Made by a program: the position numbers and the translations under genes | Assembly: GCA_041739875.1 (NCBI GenBank) | Contig: JBGSNA010000228.1 | Span: 26,524-90,523 of the forward strand | Source of the DNA: JBBSJZ01 sp041739875 | Lineage (GTDB): Bacteria > Planctomycetota > Planctomycetia > Pirellulales > Pirellulaceae | DNA: 64,000 bases | Direction: 5' to 3' | In this document: positions 7,788-16,876 of the stretch, in pieces | Position numbering within the stretch: the stretch's first letter is position 1 | Layout of the letters: each line of letters begins with the position of its first letter | Notes under the pieces: model-generated | The model's database searches: none | The model's input: the letters and a program-made list of their open reading frames with translations, nothing else | What the model was told of the DNA's origin: nothing

Positions 7788-9644
7788 TTAGCTCTGCACG
7801 ACTTGGTCGGTTTCATAGCCGAGGCGGACGCGTACATGCCCCAATACGTCATTGGCGATGTGCCGGACATCATCATTGAAGTTCGGTGACGTCGACCATC
7901 CGCCAGCAGTCCCGTGTCGGCGAAATGATTTACGTCCTGTCTGTTTGTAGTTCGCGAATTGATGAGTTTGAATCACCTCGCCGACGCGAGCGGGATCCAA
8001 TTCGACTCCCATCAACCCTGCACACTGGCGAAGACAAGACTGGGGGTCATCCAACAGCGACTCGTATGTGATCCACAAACGTTGTCGCTCTGGCGTGGAG
8101 TCAAAGACGGCAAGTGCAGCCGCGATGCTTTTCGAAATGTGCTCCGCCGTCCGTCGGACATTTTCTAGTTCCGTGGCATCTAAACCTGGTTCGCGAAATT
8201 TCTCGTTCCAGCTCCCTGGTAACTGCAAATCGATGTACGAGTCCAAAACATCGAATGGGTCTCGCACTAACAATACAACGGGACTTTGGGGGAAGAGCGC
8301 ACGCAACCATGGATAGAGCTCGACGGTGTTCACTTCTTTTACAAAGAGCGCATGGTTGCCAAGTTGCGGGAACCGCTGTTGAGCCACCGAGAAAAACAAT
8401 TCCCGAATCCCACCAAGCCAACTCTGTTCATAGTTCTTGTTGAAAAACGACGCAGCCCGTTCAAGTTCTTCGGGGCGTTCATAGACGTGGCGAAACACTC
8501 GGCCAAAGTACGGCTCATGCCACCGACGCATCCCTGGGAAATCGCCGAGCATCTCCGCTAGCCATGTCGATCCCGTCCGGCCGCAACCGATGATCCAAGC
8601 GACACGACTTTCAAGGAACTGGCGCGACGATTCATCGGCGAACGAGTGATGCAGATGATTCGTCAGTGTTTCCGCGCGATGCAAGTACGTTTGACCAGCT
8701 AGTGTAACGCTTCGGGCTTGCTCAATCCGCCTGGATCGTTCAGCCGCGTTCCCCAATGCCGTTTCAATCACAGACTCAATCGAGCCTGGAGCGTCATTGG
8801 GCAAGTTGTCGAACGTAAAGACGGAATCGCCATACAGCGCGTCCACCTCCGAGCGTCGCGGACCGTTCACAAGAGCTGCATGACCAAACGCAGTCACCTC
8901 ATAGATCCGCGGGCTTGGAGACTCCGCAGGATGACTCGACGAACGGAACACGTTCAAGGTAAGTATTGAATCAGAATAGATTTGCCACTTCCGTTGATCG
9001 TCGATCGTTCCAATGATCACGTCGGTCCATTCAAATCGGTCAAACGCTTTTGCATCACCAAGCAGCTTTCCGGCGACTAGAAATCGAAGTTGGTGTTGCT
9101 CACAGTACTGAGCCACGCGCACCAACGTCTCCACGCGATCTTCAAATACCGTACCTAGAAACGAAATGGCGTATGTCGGATCGCTCCTCTTGGGCACTTC
9201 AGGCGGGACAAGCGTGGCTGTGGGTAAGTACACGACACCGTCGGTCGCGGATCGAATCTCATTTGAAAAACGAAAGTCGTAGAACGTTTCTGCGTGGGTA
9301 ATGGACACGTAGGGATCGTCGGTTGCAATCAAGACGGTTTTAATCCCAGCCCGTCGAATCGATTTCGGCACGCGCGCTCGTTGCCCGCGAAAATAAAGTC
9401 CGTCGACAAAGACCACATAGTCAATCTGGTTCGCTTCGTCGACCGCCGTGCCGATGATATCGTTACAAACCGCATCGACGCTGAGCATCCTCAGAAAAGC
9501 AAACGTCGAATAGGGAATCACGTTCCATCCCTGTTCTTGAAGCGCGACGCGATATCCATCCCAAACATCGCGTGTTGAAAAGTTGGCTGATCCAGCGACC
9601 AGCAAAATGGTACCCAGTGACACTAGATTTGCTCGCAAGTTCAA
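7788..9644 (-). CDS. Fused CgeB-like glycosyltransferase and PAPS-dependent sulfotransferase
   Basis: 618 residues in two parts. Residues about 10-335 resemble CgeB-like GT-B glycosyltransferases (DUF3880 plus Glyco_trans_1_2): SFLGTVFEDR, then SPSPRIYEVTAFGHAALV in the sugar-nucleotide site. Residues about 345-618 form a sulfotransferase: the 5'-phosphosulfate loop is WIIGCGRTGSTWLAEML (350-366) and the 3'-phosphate motif is VVLLVRDPFDVLDSY with Arg461 and Ser469. The protein could glycosylate and sulfate the same surface glycan. The start is uncertain: TTG at 9644 has no strong ribosome binding site, and a GTG at 9623 also fits. It is third in a tight minus-strand cluster, 25 bases after the small Tat-protein gene. 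No signal peptide, so probably cytoplasmic. Confidence 0.82.
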   Translation of the reverse strand: MNLRANLVSLGTILLVAGSANFSTRDVWDGYRVALQEQGWNVIPYSTFAFLRMLSVDAVCNDIIGTAVDEANQIDYVVFVDGLYFRGQRARVPKSIRRAGIKTVLIATDDPYVSITHAETFYDFRFSNEIRSATDGVVYLPTATLVPPEVPKRSDPTYAISFLGTVFEDRVETLVRVAQYCEQHQLRFLVAGKLLGDAKAFDRFEWTDVIIGTIDDQRKWQIYSDSILTLNVFRSSSHPAESPSPRIYEVTAFGHAALVNGPRRSEVDALYGDSVFTFDNLPNDAPGSIESVIETALGNAAERSRRIEQARSVTLAGQTYLHRAETLTNHLHHSFADESSRQFLESRVAWIIGCGRTGSTWLAEMLGDFPGMRRWHEPYFGRVFRHVYERPEELERAASFFNKNYEQSWLGGIRELFFSVAQQRFPQLGNHALFVKEVNTVELYPWLRALFPQSPVVLLVRDPFDVLDSYIDLQLPGSWNEKFREPGLDATELENVRRTAEHISKSIAAALAVFDSTPERQRLWITYESLLDDPQSCLRQCAGLMGVELDPARVGEVIQTHQFANYKQTGRKSFRRHGTAGGWSTSPNFNDDVRHIANDVLGHVRVRLGYETDQVVQS

Positions 9645-9669
9645 TCGGCACCGACACGAAGGGCTCGTC

Positions 9670-9861
9670 TTAAGGTGCTTCGTACTCGTAATTGTGACCT
9701 AAAAACTCTGAGTTCGTCATGTTCTTCGCTGCTGTCTGGGCGAGCGCGTCCGTTTTCTGGGTGATGGCCCACCACGTCGATGCCGCAACGCTTGCGGCTC
9801 CAGCGACTTTAACGAACTCCCGACGACGAATCGGCTTCGATTCCGGCTTCTGGTCATCCAT
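9670..9861 (-). CDS. 63-residue protein that is mostly a Tat signal sequence
   Basis: The N-terminus carries a twin-arginine motif (RRREFVKVAGAAS) followed by a hydrophobic stretch to about residue 43. Only about 20 residues remain after a possible cleavage region near ALAQTAAK, ending in an aromatic, acidic tail (EFLGHNYEYEAP). ATG at 9861 lies 2 bases after the stop of the 188-residue gene, and the glycosyltransferase-sulfotransferase gene begins 25 bases later, so it is a real, coupled gene rather than a shadow. Similar tiny Tat proteins act as small subunits or escorts of larger exported enzymes (for example the FdhX type), but no homology is claimed. It could also be a membrane-anchored peptide if uncleaved. 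Function unknown. Confidence 0.75.
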   Translation of the reverse strand: MDDQKPESKPIRRREFVKVAGAASVAASTWWAITQKTDALAQTAAKNMTNSEFLGHNYEYEAP

Positions 9862-9863
9862 TA

Positions 9864-10430
9864 CTAGTTCCCCAAGAACTCATAGATGCCTTCGATAGCG
9901 ACGTTGGCTTTATCACTCTTGACGGTGATTTCCCTGTTCTTTTCAACCTCAATATCGACGGTCATTCCGGGTTCTAAGGTATACTTTGTCATGGTTCCGT
10001 TCACTTTGAATCCCTCGATCTGGAAGGTCGGGTTCTTCGCCGCGTCGTCGGAACGATCTCCTGAATTGAAGAATCGATAGTATGCCTGAGACGCTGTTTT
10101 GAGATAAATTACTTTGTGCGATTGGGGCGTTGCCGCTCCAGCGATCTTGAAGCGACCACTTCGCGTTTGAATTCCAACGGTAAGAAGATCGTAGATACCC
10201 TCGGCCACATCGGTGCTGTTTAAAGTGTAGATCTTCCAAGCACCCCCATCGGCAATGTCGACTGAATGGGTTGGCTTCAGTATATCATCGTAAGTTTCTG
10301 TTTTGATCCTAAAATCACTCTCACCAGAATTGAACACCCGATAGATCGCCTCCCCTTTTTTGCTAATAACGATGATCAACGGATCTACATTAAGACCGGA
10401 CTTCTTGAAACGTCCACTGCGAATTTCCAT
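9864..10430 (-). CDS. 188-residue protein with two internal repeats, function unknown
   Basis: The sequence divides into two related halves of about 80-95 residues. Each opens with SGRFK (residues 5-9 and 91-95), continues with a beta-strand and a YRxFNSG motif (30-36 and 118-124), and closes with EGIY (77-80 and 180-183). The predicted content is almost all beta strand, suggesting a duplicated beta-sandwich. There is no signal peptide and no cysteine, so export would need another route or partner. The gene lies 162 bases after the stop of the WD40 kinase gene and 2 bases before the Tat-peptide gene. I do not recognise the family. Confidence 0.75.
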   Translation of the reverse strand: MEIRSGRFKKSGLNVDPLIIVISKKGEAIYRVFNSGESDFRIKTETYDDILKPTHSVDIADGGAWKIYTLNSTDVAEGIYDLLTVGIQTRSGRFKIAGAATPQSHKVIYLKTASQAYYRFFNSGDRSDDAAKNPTFQIEGFKVNGTMTKYTLEPGMTVDIEVEKNREITVKSDKANVAIEGIYEFLGN

Positions 10431-10592
10431 TGCTGCATACCTTAATAGCGTCTGAAACGAAAAGACTCTGTCATCTCGAGCCCCCGGATTTTGTGAGGGG
10501 CTTGATTGACACAGCTTAACCGATCAACCCGACGCAAATGATTGTTCAGCGGTACGAAACTCTCGAAATCTTTGAACTTCCATTTTCCAAAG

Positions 10593-13500
10593 CTACTTCG
10601 CCGGACAATTCCAAAGCCTAACCATCCCATCGTTAGCTCCAGTGACGATGCAGGAGTTATCCGGAAGTATATCGATTGCGGTCAAACGAACTTTGTCCTG
10701 CGACACTCGCATCCGAACGCTGCCATCGATGCTGTCCCAAGAGCAGAGTCGGCTGTCACGTCCTACGGAAACAATGGCTCGAAGATCCTTGAGCACTCGA
10801 AGCTGGGCGACGCTGCCGATGTGCGCTTTAATTTCCCAAATGGGATGAGAAGTCCCTGCTGTATCGGAGGTCGTAATGGCAATCCGTCTCAGGTATCCAT
10901 CGGCAGTCCCGATGACAAGATCACGTTCAGCAAACGCCAAGCAGGCGATTGGTGCATCAAAACTCTTTGGGATGACGGAGGTCACGTGGCTAGCGATTTC
11001 AAAAACGTGCAACTCGTTCTTGTCATTGACGATAGCAACTCGGCTGGCGTCATCCGATACGCACAACAGGCGTGCTTCACCGCCGGGCGACACAGATTCA
11101 GACAATTCGATGGATACAATCGGTTCACGAGCTGGGTCGATGCTGAACACGTCAAGCTTTCCGCGAGCGTCGAGTGTGATGAGGTTTCCGTCTTGGTTGG
11201 AGGCACGCATGAGTAGGGCCCCTGTTGCATCCAGCGGGATCGACGCGATTGTTTCACCACGCATATCCGAGATTTCGATCGCGCTCGTCGATGACTGGTA
11301 CGCGATCCATCGCTTCACTCGAGATACGGCGATCGCAACGGGAAGGGCACTGGACGATTGATGAATCAAGATCGACTCCGTATCGAGCAAGTCATGGAGC
11401 GTCACACGTCCACTGCGATACGCAACAAGAATCGTGCTGTCGTTGATGACGCTGAGGTCTGTGACTGAGTCCCCGCCACCAATCACGGTCGCATGACGAA
11501 AGTCGTCTGTACGGAGCAACTTGACGGTGCCGTCGATTGCGCCGACCACCATCGATCCGCCATTTTGAGTGACGTCGATTGTCCCACCAGCAAAGAAGTG
11601 CGTATCGAATTTCGATAGTTCATGCTGAGATTCCGTATCAAAGATAACCACCGTACCATTGCTGCTGCACAGTGAGACAATGGGAGTGTTCGCCATGAAC
11701 TCAATGGAGCTGACCAAATCGTAATCCGTGTTGATCTCAAACAGCTGACGCTTGGTGGGCGATTCGTAGGCCAGCAGATACCCGGTATAGGTGCCAAGTA
11801 CGATACGACTGGCGTCCGGTGAGAGTGCGATCGATTCCAATCGATATTCGGTATCGAGACTGCAAATCATCTCGCGATTGTCGACATCCCAAACTCGAAC
11901 CGTACCCTCGTTCCCTGCGACCGCAATCACATGGCCGTCTCGAGACACGTCGAAGGACACCACACCGCTTTGGCCTGACGGTAACTCGCGAATAAGCGCA
12001 AGTGTTTCAGCGTCCCAAACTCGAATGGCCCCCTTGGTACCGGCCGTGAACAGCCTATGACCGTCGCCAGAGAATTTGACCTTGCTGACTGAAACGCCAT
12101 GCTTGGCAATTTGAGGCTGGTTCGCGCGATCATGGATCGCTTTCCAGGTATACACGGAACCGTCCTTGGAACCACACGCGACACGATTGTCGCGCCGAGA
12201 GACATCTACACTGAGCCAACGACCCACGCTTGCTTGGACCTCGCGAATGGGAATTTTGGAATCTGGGCTCCAGATCATTAAACGGTTATCATTCGATACG
12301 GACGCGAACCAATCGCCATCACGGCTGACGGCGACGCTCCGAACTTGCTGGCCGTGCTGGACAACGTTTTGGAATCGTTCTATCTGGCTTGAAAGATAGC
12401 GGCTTTCGAAGCTAGCGAATTCTTCAAATTGAGAATCGTCCAAACTCTCGAGCGCATCGCGGACGGAATCAATTTCGCCAGTTTGAAAATAGTTACCAGC
12501 CAATTGCAATTTTGAGTTGTAAAGCGAGCGGCGCACGGCATTGTTTTGAGCGACGGCTTCTTGCCAAAATAGTGTTGTTCCCGTCAAGCCTGCGACGAGG
12601 CTAGTGAACAAGAGCGTCAGCAATGTCGCGACCAAAGGATTGCGGAGACACCATCGCCAAGCGTGATGGAGCTTTGACGAAGGCCTCGCAAGAATCGGCC
12701 GTCCAGTACGGTAGCGTTCCAGCTCGTCTCGAAACGCATTCGCAGATTGATAACGGCGCTCGGGATTGAGCTCGAGACACTTCAAGCAGACCGTTTCCAA
12801 ATCGAGTGGAATGGAAGGTCGCAAATTTCTCAGCGGTGCGGCCTCGCCATTGACTTTCTGGTCAATGATCGCGGGCAAGTCTCCTCGAAATGGACGTTCG
12901 CCAGTCAGCATCTCATACATCATGACGCCGAGAGAATAGATATCCGATTGATAGCTGACTTCCGTCGTGCCGTAACCGGCTTGCTCCGGTGACATATAGA
13001 TGAATGTACCGACGATCTTACCCTTGGACGAAATCGATTCGTCTACATCTGTCTTTTTTGCCAGACCAAAGTCAGTCACAAGCGGAGTTCCATCGTGGCT
13101 GACCAAAACATTCGCCGGTTTGATGTCACGATGAACGATGAGGTTGTCATGTGCATGCTGGAGTCCAGAAGCGATCGCCTGCAACAACGTGACGGTTTGC
13201 TCGATCGGTGGCACCCCTTGACGTAGAAACGTGTGTAAGTCCGTTCCTTCGACGTAGTCGCTCACGATGTACGCTTGCCCTTCAAATTCGCCCACTTCAT
13301 GAACGGCGACGATGTTGGGATGACGTAATTTCGCAGCCGTGCGAGCTTCTCGCAAAAGTGATTCAACGCGACCTTGGCGACGTGTTGGCAGTTTGAGCGC
13401 GATGTGCCGGTGCAAACGAGTATCTGCGGCGAGCCATACCGTGCCAAAACCGCCTCGACCAAGGATGCGAATCAACTCGAAATGCGAGAAGACTCGTCGA

Positions 13501-13730
13501 TGTGACGCGGGGTCGAGCGTCACGGTGGCAATGGAGGCTTGGTTGTTCTCAATAGGTCCTAGTTGAAACGTTTCGCCACAGTTCGGGCATTCAACCAAAC
13601 CACTGAAGGCGTCTGCCGACTCACTTAACGTTTTCTCGGAAGTTGTCGCCTCCCCATCGACAACATGGGTGCGAATCGTCGTATGACATTTGGGACATTC
13701 GATTTCCACTGAACGACTCGTTCGCATCAT
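10593..13730 (-). CDS. Ser/Thr protein kinase with zinc ribbon, one membrane helix and WD40 propeller
   Basis: 1,045 residues. Residues 10-60 contain two CxxC pairs (ECPKC, Cys12/Cys15; ECPNC, Cys48/Cys51), a probable zinc ribbon. The kinase domain (about 84-345) has the GRGGFG loop, Lys113, HRDIKPAN at 200-207, DFG at 220-222 and SPEQ, so it should be active. A membrane helix (about 365-388) follows, then about 600 residues of WD40-like repeats (for example VRVWDVDNR, IRVWDAETL, LWNCPAK at the end), probably one or two beta-propellers. The kinase-TM-WD40 order is a common planctomycete type. The substrate may be bound by the propeller. It is the first gene of the minus-strand cluster and divergent from the cytochrome gene at 14003. 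Confidence 0.9.
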   Translation of the reverse strand: MMRTSRSVEIECPKCHTTIRTHVVDGEATTSEKTLSESADAFSGLVECPNCGETFQLGPIENNQASIATVTLDPASHRRVFSHFELIRILGRGGFGTVWLAADTRLHRHIALKLPTRRQGRVESLLREARTAAKLRHPNIVAVHEVGEFEGQAYIVSDYVEGTDLHTFLRQGVPPIEQTVTLLQAIASGLQHAHDNLIVHRDIKPANVLVSHDGTPLVTDFGLAKKTDVDESISSKGKIVGTFIYMSPEQAGYGTTEVSYQSDIYSLGVMMYEMLTGERPFRGDLPAIIDQKVNGEAAPLRNLRPSIPLDLETVCLKCLELNPERRYQSANAFRDELERYRTGRPILARPSSKLHHAWRWCLRNPLVATLLTLLFTSLVAGLTGTTLFWQEAVAQNNAVRRSLYNSKLQLAGNYFQTGEIDSVRDALESLDDSQFEEFASFESRYLSSQIERFQNVVQHGQQVRSVAVSRDGDWFASVSNDNRLMIWSPDSKIPIREVQASVGRWLSVDVSRRDNRVACGSKDGSVYTWKAIHDRANQPQIAKHGVSVSKVKFSGDGHRLFTAGTKGAIRVWDAETLALIRELPSGQSGVVSFDVSRDGHVIAVAGNEGTVRVWDVDNREMICSLDTEYRLESIALSPDASRIVLGTYTGYLLAYESPTKRQLFEINTDYDLVSSIEFMANTPIVSLCSSNGTVVIFDTESQHELSKFDTHFFAGGTIDVTQNGGSMVVGAIDGTVKLLRTDDFRHATVIGGGDSVTDLSVINDSTILVAYRSGRVTLHDLLDTESILIHQSSSALPVAIAVSRVKRWIAYQSSTSAIEISDMRGETIASIPLDATGALLMRASNQDGNLITLDARGKLDVFSIDPAREPIVSIELSESVSPGGEARLLCVSDDASRVAIVNDKNELHVFEIASHVTSVIPKSFDAPIACLAFAERDLVIGTADGYLRRIAITTSDTAGTSHPIWEIKAHIGSVAQLRVLKDLRAIVSVGRDSRLCSWDSIDGSVRMRVSQDKVRLTAIDILPDNSCIVTGANDGMVRLWNCPAK

Positions 13731-14002
13731 CCGATGCTAAGCTTAAAAAGTTCTCGTTCCAGCTTGTTTACTGGACTGACCGTTCCCGGTTGATGGACTA
13801 TCATACCGTATCGGAGTGAGAAATCTCAGCTTGCTTTGACCGACGCCACTTTACTTTTACTGAATTCGTGACTTTTGCTGAATCACTTCGTACAAGACGG
13901 TTGTTCGCTGTATCATTTCTTGTTCGCATTCGCGAAACCCATCGACGGACGAGACGTACCGTCAAATACCATTCCTAACAATTCTGAAAAACATCCGACG
14001 AC
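13731..14002. other. Divergent intergenic region with an imperfect 18-bp tandem repeat
   Basis: 272 bases between the WD40 kinase gene and the cytochrome gene, so it must hold two outward promoters; I could not place -35/-10 boxes with confidence. ACTTTTACTGAATTCGTG at 13853-13870 is followed directly by ACTTTTGCTGAATCACTT, an imperfect direct repeat that could be a regulator site. Confidence 0.4.
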
Positions 14003-16657
14003 ATGAATTTCCCAGCCTCATTTTGTACTCGATCGTTCTGCGGGCTCATGGCTTTAACGTTGTTCGCTAGCGGTTCGGTTCACGTGACTGCCCAGGCCCC
14101 AAAAAACATTGCCCAGGCACCCACCAAGACACCAGCCAAGGCGAAGCCGTCCAAGAAAGCTTCACCAAAGAATCCGCCAAGGCAGGTAGGCGTCGGGGAG
14201 GCGACTGGCGAGAATACTGCGACGCCGATCGATCGCATCACCGTCGCAAAAGATTTCCGCGCTGAGTTGTTGTACTCAGTGCCTGGCAAAGACCAAGGCT
14301 CTTGGGTCAACCTCTGTGTCGACCCCAAAGGCCGGTTGATTGTCAGCGACCAATTCGGCAGCCTCTATCGAATTGAGCTGCCCAAAGACGGACGACCGAT
14401 TCAGCAAAGTGACGTCGTGAAAGTTCCCGCAGATATTCGTGCGGTCAACGGCATGCTTTGGATCGACGATGCGTTGTTCGTCGGAGTGAACGACTATGAA
14501 TCCAAAATCCCTTGTGGACTGTACAAGCTCACGGATACTGACGGCGACGACAACCTAGATCACGTCGAATTGCTTCGCGAGATCCAAGCTCGAGGCGACC
14601 ACGGCATTCACGCGCTCGTCCGAACACCCGACGGAAACGGATTCTTCTTGGTGTGCGGTAACGGCAGCAAACGAACCGAAATCGAAGACTCATCACCCGT
14701 CCCACAAATCTGGGGCGAAGATCATTTGCTTCCGCGATTGCCGGACGGTCGTGGCTTCATGCGCGACGTGATGGGACCCGGCGGAATCATTTACCGAGTT
14801 TCGCTTGATGGCAAGAAATTCGAAGCCTATGCAAACGGTTTCCGCAACGTGTTCGATGCTGCGATCAATCGTGACGGCGATCTGTTCACGTACGATGCGG
14901 ACATGGAATACGACTTCAACACGTCTTGGTATCGCCCAACACGAATCAACCATGTGGTGAGCGGTGGCGAATATGGATGGCGAAATGGTGCTGGGAAACG
15001 CCCGTCGTTCTATCCAGACAACTTGCCAGCCGTGATCGACATCGGCCCAGGCTCACCGACCGGAGTCACGTTCGGATACGGAGCAAAGTTCCCGCAAAAA
15101 TATCAGGACGCCTTGTACGCTCTGGATTGGAGTTGGGGAAAACTCTACGCGATCCACTTGGAGAAAGACGGAGCAAGCTACAAAGCAACGAAAGAAGAGT
15201 TTGTAACTGGCGCACCACTTCCGATCACTGACGCGGTGATTCATCCCGGCGACGGCGCCATGTACTTCACGATCGGCGGCCGCGCCGTTCAATCGGGGCT
15301 GTACCGCGTTAGCTACGTTGGCAAGGAGTCAACAATCGAACAACTTGAGTCACGTCCCAAATCGGCTGGCGCACGAGAATTGCTCGAGCAATACCACGGT
15401 TTGCAAGATCCAAAGGCTGTCGAATTCGCTTGGTCGTATCTCGCCGACGCCGATCGCTATGTTCGTTTCGCTGCTCGTACAGCGATCGAGCACCAACCCG
15501 CTGAACAATGGTCCGGTAAAGCGTTGGCGGAGTCGAATCCGTCGTTGCAAGTCGAAGCCCTCATGGCACTGGCGCGCGTCAGCGGCGTTTGTCCTCAACA
15601 TCGCATCGACTCGACGCCGCCCGTGGACACCGCGATGCAAAACAAGCTGATCAATGCACTTCTTGCTATCGACCCAACGACCCTCGACGCCGCTCGCAAG
15701 TTGACGTACGTGCGTGCACTGCAAATCACATTCAACCGTTTTGGTCGCCCCAGCCAAATAGCAATCGACACATTTGTGGCTAAGTTGGACCCGATGTTTC
15801 CGTCTAAGTCGCCTGACCTAAATTGGCTCTTGTGCGAAACACTGGCGTGGCTCGAATCACCGACCGTGGCTTCGAAAGCGATCGCCTTGATTGAGTCGTC
15901 GCCGACGCAAGAGGAGCAAATCGAATACGCTCGCTCGATCCGATTTTTGCAAGCTGGTTGGAATTCCGACCTTCGCACGAAGTACTTCGAGTGGTTCCTA
16001 AAGGCTGCGAACTATCGCGGCGGTGCGAGCTTCGAGAAGTTCATTGAGTTCATTCGCAATGACGCTGTTGCCTCGATCCCAGCCGACGAGAAGTCGACGA
16101 TGACTGAATTGCTCGAGCGAAAGCCAGAACGAATCTCGGCACTCGAGAACCTCGGCGAGATCTTCAACGGACGCACGCCCACGCCATGGACGCTGGAAGA
16201 GCTCTCCGAAGCCTCGAAAGTGGATCTGTCGAAACGGGATCTTGAAAACGGACGACGCATGTTCGCCGCGTCTGGATGTTTCGCTTGCCATCGCTTCGAC
16301 AATCAAGGCGGTATGACGGGGCCTGACTTAACGTCCGCTGGTCGTCGCTATTCGCCGCATGATTTTCTCGACCAAATTATCAATCCGAGCAAGGTCATCA
16401 ACGACCAATTCTCATCAATCGTCGTGCTAACGGACGACGGCAAGATTTATACCGGCGTCGTGGTGAACTTGAAGGGTGACACCTTGACCATCAACACAGA
16501 CCTGTCCGACCCAAACCAACGTGCCACGATCGATCGCAAGAACATCGAAGAACTCACCGTCTCCAAGGTCTCGCCCATGCCCGCAGAATTGCTGAATCGC
16601 ATGACCAAGGACGAAATTCTCGACTTGATGGGTTACGTGCTCGTTCAACAGCCATAG
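14003..16657 (+). CDS. Exported propeller/HEAT/cytochrome c protein (PVC-type haem-binding)
   Basis: 884 residues. A signal peptide covers about residues 1-30, followed by a Pro/Ala/Lys-rich linker to about 65. A beta-propeller of the sorbosone/glucose dehydrogenase type (about 75-440) has GVNDYESKIPCGLYKL and GGEYGWRNG motifs. A helical HEAT-like region spans about 450-740. The C-terminal cytochrome c domain has CFACH (Cys759, Cys762, His763) followed by the GPDLTSAGRRYSPHDFLDQI motif and the DDGKIYTGVVV beta hairpin of the TIGR02603 type. It is probably a periplasmic sugar- or alcohol-oxidising haem protein, a family expanded in planctomycetes. It converges on a sulfatase gene across a repeat-rich gap. 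Substrate unknown. Confidence 0.88.
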   Translation: MNFPASFCTRSFCGLMALTLFASGSVHVTAQAPKNIAQAPTKTPAKAKPSKKASPKNPPRQVGVGEATGENTATPIDRITVAKDFRAELLYSVPGKDQGSWVNLCVDPKGRLIVSDQFGSLYRIELPKDGRPIQQSDVVKVPADIRAVNGMLWIDDALFVGVNDYESKIPCGLYKLTDTDGDDNLDHVELLREIQARGDHGIHALVRTPDGNGFFLVCGNGSKRTEIEDSSPVPQIWGEDHLLPRLPDGRGFMRDVMGPGGIIYRVSLDGKKFEAYANGFRNVFDAAINRDGDLFTYDADMEYDFNTSWYRPTRINHVVSGGEYGWRNGAGKRPSFYPDNLPAVIDIGPGSPTGVTFGYGAKFPQKYQDALYALDWSWGKLYAIHLEKDGASYKATKEEFVTGAPLPITDAVIHPGDGAMYFTIGGRAVQSGLYRVSYVGKESTIEQLESRPKSAGARELLEQYHGLQDPKAVEFAWSYLADADRYVRFAARTAIEHQPAEQWSGKALAESNPSLQVEALMALARVSGVCPQHRIDSTPPVDTAMQNKLINALLAIDPTTLDAARKLTYVRALQITFNRFGRPSQIAIDTFVAKLDPMFPSKSPDLNWLLCETLAWLESPTVASKAIALIESSPTQEEQIEYARSIRFLQAGWNSDLRTKYFEWFLKAANYRGGASFEKFIEFIRNDAVASIPADEKSTMTELLERKPERISALENLGEIFNGRTPTPWTLEELSEASKVDLSKRDLENGRRMFAASGCFACHRFDNQGGMTGPDLTSAGRRYSPHDFLDQIINPSKVINDQFSSIVVLTDDGKIYTGVVVNLKGDTLTINTDLSDPNQRATIDRKNIEELTVSKVSPMPAELLNRMTKDEILDLMGYVLVQQP

Positions 16658-16680
16658 GTTGTTCCGCCGCATTTGCGGGG

Positions 16681-16800
16681 CCTAGCTGGACAGCGGCAAG
16701 TTCGATGTTTTGTTTAACAGTCAGCCGCAGGCGTACTGTTAGCGATGCGCTCGTACGCCTGCGGCTAACGGTTAAACGAAGTTGGTTCTGTCCAGCTAGG
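16681..16800. repeat. 120-bp REP/MITE-like palindromic element, copy 1
   Basis: The ends are perfect 13-bp inverted repeats, CCTAGCTGGACAG (16681-16693) and CTGTCCAGCTAGG (16788-16800). A second inverted pair lies inside: GTTTAAC...GCAGGCGTAC (16712-16736) and GTACGCCTGC...GTTAAAC (16753-16777). A diverged copy in the opposite orientation lies at 50128-50248. It has no coding capacity and sits just after the stop of the cytochrome gene. Confidence 0.9.
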
Positions 16801-16816
16801 CCCTGCCGTTTTCCTA

Positions 16817-16838
16817 GCCCCAGGCAACAGCCTGGGGC
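16817..16838. repeat. Perfect 9-bp hairpin between convergent genes
   Basis: GCCCCAGGC and GCCTGGGGC form a perfect stem with an AACA loop. It lies between two convergent genes and could end transcription from either side, but has no T-tract. It could equally be a dispersed short palindrome. Confidence 0.6.
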
Positions 16839-16876
16839 AAGCATTCGACAAACCGACTCGCGAATCTCCCGGGTCC

